Origin: Strobilurus pachycystidiatus
Taxonomy: Eukaryota > Basidiomycota > Agaricomycetes > Agaricales > Physalacriaceae
Length of the DNA stretch: 64,000 nucleotides
Direction of reading: 5' to 3'
Assembly (NCBI GenBank): GCA_019915135.1
Contig: JAHLMK010000007.1
Location: 2,480,001 to 2,544,000 of the forward strand
Every line of letters starts with the position of its first letter. The first letter of the stretch is position 1. The notes below the pieces were generated by a model. That model saw only the letters and a program-made list of their open reading frames with translations. It was not told the origin of the DNA and made no database searches. A program made the translations under genes and the position numbers. Shown here piece by piece: positions 12,550 to 22,663 of the stretch.

Positions 12550-13576
12550 ATGGCCTCGTCGTCCAAAGTGACCATCGACGTGTACAAAACGTTGCCCTCC
12601 GCACAAGTAATATTATTGACTTCCGCTCAACATACTCCCCTCTGACCACTCGCCGCAGAATGCAACACCGACGCCAACGAACTTTACCGCCAATTTTGTC
12701 ACCTCTGGGTTGACGCTGGCCTCCGATCCCGCGGAAATATACGCAACGCGTGTCCATGGTCGCAAAGTGATCCTCGAAAATCCGGTCAAGGAGAGTCGCA
12801 CGAAGAAAGAGAAAGCGGAACGTAAAGCGCGGCACAAGGCTCAGCAGGAAAAGAAGAGGCAAGGCATCTCGAAGAGACGGAATGGTGCCAAGGCCGTCTG
12901 GAAACTCGATGAACGACAAGCCAAGTCTGTCTCGAGCCTCTTTTGCTTGTCCACTCTCTGATCCGAACTTAGATTTGCTTTATTCTTGCCGCTGCATCAC
13001 CTTTGGATGGGCTACATGTCCGAACTGCTGAACCTCGCCCGCGATCCGTCTAGGAACCCTATAGAAAGCGACATGCCGTCCTCTGGATCCATGCATCCAA
13101 AGTTGCTCAAGGCAGACTTTCACGGCGCAGTGATCACCGGTTCGTCTCCACCTTTCCCCATCCATCTTTGCGCTCATCTGTCACTACAGTCCGTCAGAGC
13201 AAGAACCTATCTCTCGTCAATCTGTCAGGTATTGTCATCCACGAGACAGAGAATACCTTCAACATAATCACCAAAGACGACACAGTCAAACGTCAGTGTC
13301 ATGTTTCATCCAGCTTCCAACTCTAAAATGACTTTTGCATTGACAGTAATACCGAAAGCCAACTCCATCTTCACATTTGCCGTTCCCTTATACTCGACTT
13401 TACCCCAATCACACACACAGGCGTCACCTTTTCCATTGCCATCTCCAGATGAGCCTCTCCAAACCGTCCTTGATCGGCCGCACATCCAATTCGAGTTATA
13501 TGGAAACCAGTTCTGCTTCCGCTCCGCCGACCGCGCTGGCCGTAAATTCAAGCACAAGGAGACCATAGAGCTTTGA
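12550..13576 (+). CDS. POP4: RNase P/MRP protein subunit POP4 (Rpp29)
   Basis: Five exons give 273 aa: 12550-12606, 12659-12924, 12973-13139, 13190-13291, 13347-13576. The C-terminal half has the Rpp29/POP4 pattern: PLHHLWMGYMSELL, then MHPKLLKADFHGAVI, a beta-barrel with LSGIVIHETENTF, and the ending NQFCFRSADRAGRKFKHKE. A Lys/Arg/Glu-rich helix lies in the middle (about residues 70-105). The protein binds the RNA of RNase P (tRNA 5' processing) and RNase MRP (rRNA processing) in the nucleus or nucleolus. Its stop codon is only 2 bp from the stop of the convergent diflavin reductase gene. Confidence 0.93.
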
Positions 13577-13578
13577 CC

Positions 13579-15586
13579 TTAACTCCAACACTCCTCTGTC
13601 AATCTCCCCTCCCTCTCCATCACCCGTATGTATTCCTTCGCCCCATCAGCATCACGTCCGCCACATTGCTCCACCGAATGCGCCAGTGCGGCCTTCACCG
13701 CGGTTGGCATCTTGTTCGACGATCTACCCCCCCCCAGTCAATCATCCATCACAGTGCGGAACGGAATGAAGCAAACATACCCGGATATATACACCCAGGC
13801 GTTTTGCTCTCCGATGAGCCTCCATATCTGCGGGGCGTCGCTCTCGATGAGGTCTTGGACATATGTACGCTTTACGCCCTCCGGCCCATCCCGCGAGCAA
13901 GCAACGCGATATGCCAGAGTGCCTTGCTTCGCAGATGTCTCCCACTCTGACGCGTAATGCTGGTCCTTGGTTGCCGAACGACAACCAAAGTACAGCGTGT
14001 TGTCTGTGATCCTGATATCAGGCCTGGCGGCATATCACCGAGATCTACACGTACCATGGACACCTGATGATATCCGTCTCATTATCAGAGCGCGCATCGG
14101 TGCGACACCTGTCCCGGGACCGATGCATATGATGGGCGTGTCTTTGTCGTCTGGGAGCTTGATGTATCCTCTTCGGAGCCCAATCGTCACCTGGTCGCCT
14201 GGCTGCATCCCCGACAGATAGGCCGTGCAAACACCCTTCCTCGGCACCTTGAGACGCGTCTTGTACTTGACGATGGCCACACACAACTGCACCTCCCTCC
14301 TCAGGTCGCTCGCGATCGAAAACTCCCGGGGCCTCAGTGGAGGGAACACGTCGAATATGTAGTCCTTTGGGATCTGCATCCGCGAGCTGTGGAACTCGGA
14401 CAGGACTTCTGTGATGGTGCGGCGGACTTTGTGGCAGTAGTCGTACAGGTCCTCGGCGCCCTCCGGGGAGAGGAACTCGTCGAGCTTCTCGGATTCTTGC
14501 TCGTCGGTGTTGAAGTAACGGAGGTATTGAAAGAAGGTGCGACGCGGGACGGCGTTGAAGTCGAGGTATCGCGTGAAGAGGGTGCGGAGGGTGGTTTGGC
14601 GGGGGATGTGGTCAGGCATGGACTGATCTGTTTGGTTGCTTAGGATGAGAAATGAGTATTCGAGGGAGGGTGGTACCTTTTTCGACGTGTTCTATCGTGT
14701 AAACGTCGTCTGCAATGTTGCTATATCCCATGGAAACGAGGAATGTCTCGACGTTGTCGTTGGATTGCAGTGGATGGATGACAGCAACGTCGCCAGGATT
14801 ATATCTAGGTACAATGAAGCGCCAGTAGGCATGTATGAATGGACACTTACGCACTGTATGTCCTCGTCAAAGGTGAATTGAAAATGGCGTACATCTTGAT
14901 ACCAGTCGCTTGCGGTGATGCGAGTATTGGATTTGATTGTGGCGCTGTGATAATTTGGATCTTCAGTGAGAGGATCCTTGGATGGCTTTAGATTGATTGC
15001 CGTCATTGTCGCCCGAGGCGGAGGAACGTCTGCATGGTCAAATTTCCGAACAGGTACAGGAAGTTCAAGCAAGTGTACGAAGACGTCCAAGAGTGAGTCA
15101 ATCCACGGATACAACGCGCCCTCGGTCCTGCCATAAATCAGCGGACAGCAGGAGTTGCTGGTTGACAACGCACCCAAGCATGTGCTGATCGTCTCCCTCG
15201 CCACGCTCACATATTTCTGTCGCTCCCAGGCTCAACAGTCGTCGAGATAGCTTTTTCGCCGGCCAACAGAACCGCTCGTAGGCAGAGTCACCGAGGCCGA
15301 ATACGGCAAAATGGATGTCTTCAAAGAGGTCGGATGGAAGGTCGGCGCGGAGGAGCATCGACCATAGAGCAGTCATGGAGCGTGGCTCGACGCCCGAGCC
15401 TGTGGTGGTTATGACAAAGACGACGAGCTGTTCAGATATGAGGTCGGTCGCCGTGTAGGTCTCAATGTCCTGGAGTCGGCAGCGGACGCCAATGCGCCGG
15501 CAGTGGCGCGCAATGGTGTCGGCGACGTCCTGCGCATTACCAGTCTCTGTGGCGTAGAGGATCAGTGGTGTCTGACTCTCTCTCAT
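13579..15586 (-). CDS. TAH18: NADPH-dependent diflavin oxidoreductase (Tah18/NDOR1)
   Basis: Six exons give 584 aa: 15586-15174, 15127-14855, 14804-14677, 14627-14055, 14003-13781, 13723-13579. It has an N-terminal flavodoxin domain (LILYATETGNAQDVAD, TTTGSGVEP, FGLGDSAYERFCWPAK), an FAD domain with RPREFSIAS at about 371-379, and an NADPH domain with GPGTGVAPMRAL from about residue 441. It ends in the family's aromatic tail, CWS. In yeast this enzyme passes electrons from NADPH to Dre2 for cytosolic Fe-S cluster assembly. Length and domains fit. The ATG at 15586 lies 111 bp from the VPS26 start on the other strand, so the two genes probably share a promoter. The intron donor at 14854 is GTGCGT. 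Confidence 0.94.
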
Positions 15587-15697
15587 GGATGATGGACGTC
15601 GGAAGTAAGATCATTTTTATCAGATAACGAATTGGAGCACTATTGCTCCCGACGGCGCTGCGTAGCCACCGAGCTCGGCTTCCTGCCTTAAGCGGCC
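15587..15697. promoter_or_regulatory. Short bidirectional promoter, TAH18/VPS26
   Basis: Only 111 bp separate the two divergent start codons, so the core promoters and 5' UTRs of both genes must fit or overlap here. I see no clear TATA box. Confidence 0.6.
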
Positions 15698-16965
15698 ATG
15701 GCTGCGTACTTCTTTGCGTCGCCCATCGACGTTGACATCAAGTTGGACGGCGAGGATGGCCGGAAACAGGCGCAGATCAAGGGGGAGAAGGACAAGCTCA
15801 TCTCAGCGCCCATCTACTACGACGGCGAGCCAGTCAGCGGTCAGGTGCGTCGCCCGGCGTCCTCTTACGTGGCGCGGTCGTAATACTCGTCCTCCTAGAT
15901 AGCTGTTCGCGTGCGGGATGGCAAGAAGGTAACTCACGAGGGCATCAAGGTCGAGTTTGTGGGCAGCATAGGTGGGCGCACCTGCATACTGCGTCACGCG
16001 ACGCTGACACACAGCAGAGCTCTTCTACGACCGCGGCCACCATCATGAATTCCTCTCGCTGTCCCAGGAGCTGGCGGCGCCCGGCGATATGCGGCAGGCG
16101 CAGAGCTATGACTTCAACTTCAAGAATGTGGAGAAGCAATTTGAGAGCTATCGCGGTGTCAACGTCAAGCTACGGTGCGTCCTATGGTACCCTTTCTCCT
16201 TCCTGGGCCAACGTCCGCATCCAGCTACTTTGTCCGAGTCTCAATAGCGCGCCGGATGGCAGAAGTGCACAAAGAACGCGATATATGGGTCCATTCTTAC
16301 CGAATGCCACCGGACACAAACAATTCCATCAAGATGGAGGTCGGTATAGAGGACTGTTTGCATATAGAGTTCGAGTACAACAAGTCCAAGTCGGTTTTCA
16401 TCTTGCTTCCGCTCATCCCCTCGCTCAAACATAGATTAGATACCATCTGAAAGATGTCATAGTTGGCAAGATCTTCTTTCTCCTTGTTCGCATCAAGATC
16501 AAGAACATGGAACTCTCTATCGTGCGACGCGAAACAACGGGATCACCGCCCAATCAATACAACGAGAGCGAAACACTGACGAAATTTGAGATAATGGACG
16601 GCGCCCCAGTCAGAGGTCAGTCCTCTTCAAGTTCGAATAACTATCGTGCTCATGACGACGACTTTGTAGGCGAAACTATTCCTATTCGGCTGTTCCTCGG
16701 CGGCTTCGACTTAACCCCCACCTTCCGCGATGTGAACAAAAAGTTCAGCGTTAGATATTACCTCAACTTGGTTCTCGTCGATGAGGAGAACCGCCGATAC
16801 TTCAAACAGCAGGAGATAACGATCTTCAGGATACCAGAGGCATGTTGGTCGTTCTATCATCGTGTCTTGGGCTCACCGGGCACTTTCAGAACTGAATTAT
16901 CTACCCTATCTCATTGTATATTGTATATTCATGAACGCTCCAGGAATCCGACTTTCCATCTCTAG
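15698..16965 (+). CDS. VPS26: Retromer subunit VPS26
   Basis: Exons: 15698-15844, 15899-15971, 16018-16174, 16225-16389, 16440-16615, 16670-16965; up to 337 aa. It shows the arrestin-like VPS26 fold: ASPIDVDIKLDGEDGRKQ at the start, [65 protein letters not shown] and a conserved RRYFKQQEITIFR near the end. It binds VPS35 and sorting nexins in endosome-to-Golgi recycling. The 3' end is uncertain. The frame runs to 16965, but the family normally stops soon after the QQEIT motif, and an intron starting GTTGGT near 16854 would create a stop at its junction. Confidence 0.92.
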
Positions 16966-17260
16966 CCTTCGAACTGACTGAAAAATCCCACGACGGCCGA
17001 AGCTACATCTACGATACCGACACGGGTACTGTCGTCAATTCAGTGCGTTCCTTTCTGGTCTTTACTCTCGTTCTTACCTCATGTTGTTACCAAAGACCCA
17101 CAAGATGCGATTGCACCACGTCGTATTGCGGCTTTACTGCGCAACCGGTACATGAACCGCCATGCAATGTCTCTTGTGATCAGTGGTGCCATTCACTTTC
17201 GTTGCAGGCACGTATTCACTCTTCAGGAGGCGGCGTCATTATCTACTTAGAAGCACGAGG
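16945..17260 (+). other. Unassigned exon-like segments downstream of VPS26
   Basis: After an acceptor-like CTCCAG (ending at 16944) one frame is open for over 30 codons with a protein-like composition (DFPSLAFEL, SYIYDTDTGTVVN). A second open stretch lies at about 17099-17258 (IAALLRNRYMNRHAM). They could be a distal extension of VPS26 through a GC-AG intron, a small separate gene, or relics. I could not join them in one frame. Confidence 0.2.
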
Positions 17261-17595
17261 TATAACTGACAAGCGACCCAGTCCTGAACACGATTTGAGT
17301 CCAGGCGTCACAGACAGCAAAGGAGTCGACCTCAGAGGATAATTCGTTTCCGGCAGACTTACCGACCTTGCAGCGTCGCGTCGCGCCGCCCATTCACCAT
17401 CTGTCTTTCCTAAACAGCTCAAGTCCATCAACATCAATGTTTTGATAACTCGGAGGTACGAACACGACACAGCCTATATCTCCAGACAGACTGGTCATGC
17501 TCGATACATAAGTTGTGTATATAATCTATCAGTCAACGACTTCGAGCAAGCAGAACACTTTATTCTCAGTCATCGCCCTACCTGCTATCAAAGTC

Positions 17596-19297
17596 ATGGA
17601 TTCGAACTCTTCTCACGGACCGCCACCAGGACCGCCACACTCAACCTTTGGTGTGCTTCTTGTCGGGTGTATGATCTCTACGCCGTATGTCCCCCAGATA
17701 GAGTCCGTATTGTCATGTTGATTCACAAGGTAGTCTCTATGGTGTTGTATGCTATCAAGCGTGGCAGTACTACTCTCGCTTCTGGCGTATGGACCACTGG
17801 GGCTTGAAGGCCGCTGTAAGCCATATTCATAAAAGGTCCTACTCTACATGTTGTTAACCTATTCGTGGGATAGGTATTCACTGTCTTGTGAGGCGCCCAG
17901 ACACTCAAAGCAAGCAGCATTCATTGATGTCCGAACAGGATGCTAGATACAGCGACCCAGATATTCAACTCACATTCGTTATACTACTATCTGATCATAA
18001 AGCAAGCCGACCCTAGGTCGTTGGCAGAGATCGTTTGGTGAATTCGACTCTACCCTCCAGTGGCAGGTTATCCGCTGATCGCGTTCTGTGTAGGAGCCTG
18101 GTCGTATGTTTTCTGTGCTTCCTGCTCTCTTCACAGAGCTCTTATCGCAGTGCAGGCTCCCGCAGTATCCACTGTCAGTCGCGTTCTCTTCAGTGGGAGG
18201 TGTCTGGTCTAACACCGCTATACACAGGGTCTGGAGGGTACTTTCGTTCAATTGTGAGGCCACTGTCTTCGAGCATCCAATCGCGCTAATACTGTGCCCA
18301 GATTCTTCGGATACAAGGTGTACATTTGTGAGTAGTCCAATCCACGTCGTGAATACCTCCCTCATCGATCCACAGTGAGCGGACGGAGCAAGCTGCTCTT
18401 CGCTATAATCGTACGTCACCTTCCATTGTAGCCTTCACGCGTCTTATCTAGCCCCCGAAAGATATTTCTGTCTATCACTTCTCTGGGTAAGGTGCCAGCT
18501 ATCTGTATGAACACGGAACTCACATATAGGCCGTAGGTGTGGCATGGTGTACGTTACTGATCATGAACGTTCTTTGCTGAGATTGTCTCGCTGATGCTAT
18601 GCTGACTTTACAGTCGACGCGATACGATCATTCCGGTTCCCTAGCGTCAGGAACAAACCAGTGGGCTTTGAAGTGTGCCATGTTATACACTTTCGTGATG
18701 TATCTCTGACGAGTCACAGGCCGCCATGATTCCCGTATCATTCGCGCTCTTTGCAGGTATAGATATGATTATCACGTCCTCTCTGTGTTTCTTTCTACTT
18801 CACGGGAAGACATGGTTCACCGCGGATGACAAGACAAAGAGCCTGGTGAACCGCATCGTCCTGTTGACGGTGAACAATGGTTTTCTCGTGAGCGCAACAG
18901 CGACAGCTGTGCTGATCACGAAGCTGGTGTGCCCAAATCCGACGGTAGCATTGACCTTGACCTTTTTGAACGGCAAAGGTAGGCGGGCTTGTGACCGTCT
19001 GTTTCCTACTCACTGACCACATCGATGACCAGCCTACACGAACATGTTGCTTTCCAGGTGTGTATTCCCCCGTTCAAGATGTGCGCCAGAACTCATGCGG
19101 GCGAAACCAGTTTGAACTCCAGACATAACGCAAGGGAGATTTATAAGAACGAAAACCGACAGCATACAACTATCTCAACATTCGGAGTGCGGTCGACCAT
19201 GCCGAGTGCTGCGATCCGGACAGTCGCTGAGACCGACTCAAACACTTCACGCGCCTCGCGTGACTTCACCTATAAACCTGGTGGGGGGATTGTGTAG
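17596..19297 (+). CDS. DUF6534-like integral membrane protein
   Basis: Supported exons: 17596-17684, 17734-17815, a 14-nt exon 17874-17887, 17939-18037, then several short exons to 18733, a long exon from about 18721 to 18979, and short exons to the TAG at 19297. The start is the family's hallmark Gly/Pro leader (PPPGPP) before the first helix. Later parts include LYGVVCYQAW, LFFGYKVYI followed by LSGRSKLLF, and ALFAGIDMIITSSLCFFLL, and the tail begins SLNSRHNAREIY. These multi-helix proteins are numerous in Agaricomycetes and of unknown function. Exon borders between 18038 and 18240 and between 18470 and 18720 remain unresolved, so a broken copy cannot be excluded. Confidence 0.6.
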
Positions 19298-20359
19298 GTG
19301 GTGTCCGACCGGGCTCCAGGATTCGTATTTAACTGCACGGACACCTTCGAATAATTTACTTTGGGCGTAGGCGGAGGTTCTTTGACCTTCCTAAAGCATG
19401 AAGCAACTGTTTGTCTTCTTCCCGTCTACTTCAACGGTTTCCCGCTTGCATAGTGCCTGCATCCGCAGGAAAGGGTGAGTTAGGGACTTTCTAGTTGGAA
19501 TGATGGTGGTCGTACCGGTACCCATTGGTAGTCAAGGCACAGTCAAGGCACCACGTACAAGAGCGTCAAGATCGGCCACCGTCCGTGACGGTCAAAGGAT
19601 TTCGGTGCCAATCCTAGAAATGTCAAGACTTGCGCAACGACTGTCAGTGGCCGGCCCGTCAGCTAAACTTCATGCTCGACTCAACATTATCAGGGCCCTT
19701 CTATCGAGGAAAGACCTTGGATGCACATAGCTAGTAGAGCTACTAGGCGTACTATATATACTTCATGAGCAGCATGTTTTCTTATGGTCAGCACCGGGCC
19801 AGCAGCTTTTCGTCGGATGTGTGCTCGCCATAGTCCGAAAGGGTCCTGGTTAAAGCTACATTTTCATTTACGCAGTTCAGGGACGGAATTGTACTGAGTT
19901 GTCTTGGTTCTAGAGTCTGGACTCTGTCTTGTGGCCCGTGGGGCAGGTCGTGTCAGTGTATGGGGATGTGGGGTAAGCGCACGCGTGGAAGATTGCCGGG
20001 CCGCTTCCCGGGCTTCCACAGGTCGATTCGAAGATTCTACACTCTCCTTCTCAAGGCTCAACATGTCGGCTTCGAGTGTCTTCGTGAGCTCCCAGCTTCA
20101 AGAAAGGACGCTAGGAGAAGCTCAAGTGAGGCTGTTGTCAAAAGGTGGCGATGAGCGGCGTACAAGGCGGGCCGTACTTACACAGAGGACGGCGCGTGTT
20201 GCTCGGTAATTTCGTATTTTCGTCATACGCCAGAAGCACGGTATCTTTACCCTATGTCATGTGGGGTTCGTCGCGGTGCCTGCTCAGTGCTTTTCTCAAA
20301 TAAAAGGCGCCAGGTCCCTCAACTTGGACCCAAGGATCGTAGTCTCTTTCACGCTACCG
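19298..20359. other. Intergenic, no gene seen
   Basis: About 1 kb without a convincing coding frame. An A-rich TATA-like AAATAAAAGG at 20298-20307 lies about 50 bp before the GH28 start. Confidence 0.4.
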
Positions 20360-22590
20360 ATGCTGTTCCTTCATATCCTCGTAGCCTTCATTCCAGCGGC
20401 CTTCGCCTGGAACACTTATGTCGTTCCTCACGTCAACGGAGCGGACGACACCCCCGCGCTCACCGCAGCTCTCGCAACTGGGACCTATAGCAATAACGCC
20501 ACCATCCTTTTCAAGAAGGGTGTTTATTATAACATTTGGACTCCCATCAAGTTCCCCTCGTTCACGAACGTGGAAGTTCGTGTTGAAGGAAACTTGAGCT
20601 ATCCCACGGACATAGCTACTATCCAAGGTGTGTTTCGAGTGGCCATGGCTAGTGCTTCACACTAAAAAAATCTCCAGCCATTGTCGCGTCAAGCGTACGT
20701 CTAGGGTGTATTCGTCGTCGTTCAGCACTAATCATAATCCAATCAGACATTTTCAGGACACTGGTATGTCATATCTACTTCAGAGACGCGTCGTTCCTCA
20801 CGTCCTCTCAGGTTTTACTTCGGAGGAGGCACCAATGTTACCTTGCGTGGCTCTACTGATCCCAAATGGGGCTGGGTCGATGGTCACGGTCAAGCGGTGC
20901 GCTGGACTCTCTCTGAGATAACTGATGAACTACTGAAATAACGTATCGTTAGTGGTGGAACATCAACCAGCAGACGAACCGCCCGCACGGTTGGAGCTTC
21001 AACAAGGTCACCAACGGCGTTATTCGTGACATGAAACTGTGGCAGGTAAGTGTTTCCTTCGCCTCTATCTCCTGGATTTGTTTAATCGGTCCTTCATAGT
21101 CTATTGCCTGGAACTTTGCCACCAGTGGTTCGAAGAATCTGCACGCATATAACAACAAGATCCTCATCAAGTCCACCAACCCATCAGTCCGTTCACCGCG
21201 TCAGCTCCGGGAGTGTAGCTCGCTGACTTTGCATCTATAGGCGTTTCCTTTCAACACGTAGGTCCAGTTATCTTTGGTGGAAGTACTGAAAGTGAAACCT
21301 TGTGCGTTTTAGTGATGGTGAGTCGGTCTCAAGTTTTATCTCGAACGCCCCGATCTCACAGCTGGGACGTAGGATTCTCCGCCGGAGGAACCGACATGCT
21401 CTTTGAGAATAACTACATTGTCAATGGGGACGACTGCATCACTGTAGGCAACGGTGCCAAGAACATCCACTTCAGGTGCACAACGCTCTGTTTTCAGAAA
21501 GCTTAGACCTCGCTGACACGATTGGTAGGAATGCATACTGCGAAGGTGGCCACGGTCTGTCTGTTGGATCCCTGGGCAAGCAAGGAGCTGTCGCCGATGT
21601 CCAAAACGTTCTGTAAGAATCATGACACGCACCAGAACCATTGTCAAACTGACTCTCGACCTTGAAAGCATCGAGAATGTCATCATGGTACGCATGCAGA
21701 TACCGATCGACCCAGATTGATTGAAGCTATGTTACAGAAAGACGAACTCTATGGCGCACGCTTCAAAAGTTGGACTGGCGGAAATGGTTTAGCGAGAAAG
21801 TGCGCCTATCCCTCGTGTTCGACGCGCACTGGAACTGACGATGGACTGTAGTATAACGTGGAAAAACATCCAGTTCATCAATGTTCCCTTCCCAGTGCGT
21901 CCCACCCGATATGTTGACTACTCTGATGTTGCTAACTCAGAATTTCTAGATCTACGTGACGCAAAAGTGAGCAGCTACTGTTGATCGAGTTGTGGGCCTG
22001 TGTTGACTCTAGTCGCATGAAGCTACTGGGATCAAGGAGTGAGTTTCGTTAGCCGGATAGTGGAGTTCTGAAGTTGACCATTCACGTTGATCAGCTTGGC
22101 CCCAAGCCGGACACCGATTCGCCTAACAATACGCACATCCAAGACATGACCTTCAAAAACTTCTACGGGACTATTTTGGAGTATGTTGATATCGACTGCA
22201 TCCAAACAATACTAATTTGGCTTCAAGCACCCCCGGATATGTCGAAGGAACATGTGTTTCAGATCCATGCTGGTACTACGTGGCCAACGCCACCGGACAC
22301 GAAGTTATCATCTTCGATCTTTACCCCGACACAGGTAGGTTGTCTGTATTGATTTTTGAGAGAAACTCTGAACCACGTCCCAGTCACCAACATCGTCGCG
22401 AAGAACATTTTCGCCACGACACGTACACATAAGACTGTCGATGTTATGTGCAATCCAAAAACTGTGAGACGCGTTCCACCTCTCACCTCACTCATCCCAA
22501 TTGAGTACGTTTGTTCAGGTTACGAACGACGTTGGCTTCAAGTGTTGGAACGGAAAATATCTACCAGAGGTCAAATACCATTCGTGGTAA
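20360..22590 (+). CDS. GH28 polygalacturonase-type pectinase, secreted, frame doubtful
   Basis: A signal peptide (LFLHILVAFIPAAFA) is followed by a right-handed beta-helix enzyme. Exons in phase: 20360-20627, 20678-20694, 20747-20763, 20812-20896, 20953-21045, 21100-21186, 21241-21257, 21362-21475, 21529-21612, 21669-21687, 21738-21799, 21852-21894, 21950-21966, 22095-22180, 22228-22334, 22384-22463, 22519-22590. Family motifs: GDDC (IVNGDDCITVGNG), GHG (GGHGLSVGSLG) and RFKSW in place of RIK. The NTD motif falls at 21257/21313, where splicing loses frame by one base or skips the Asp, and 21967-22094 also cannot be joined cleanly. Several exons are only 17 nt. The organisation resembles exo-acting GH28 enzymes of wood and plant-litter fungi, acting on homogalacturonan or rhamnogalacturonan. 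It may be intact with unusual splicing, or a recent pseudogene. Confidence 0.82.
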
Positions 22591-22663
22591 CAAGTTCATA
22601 TATCTGTACAACAAACGTTCACAATATCAGGATACCTACACATGCTCTACAGTAATATCAGTT

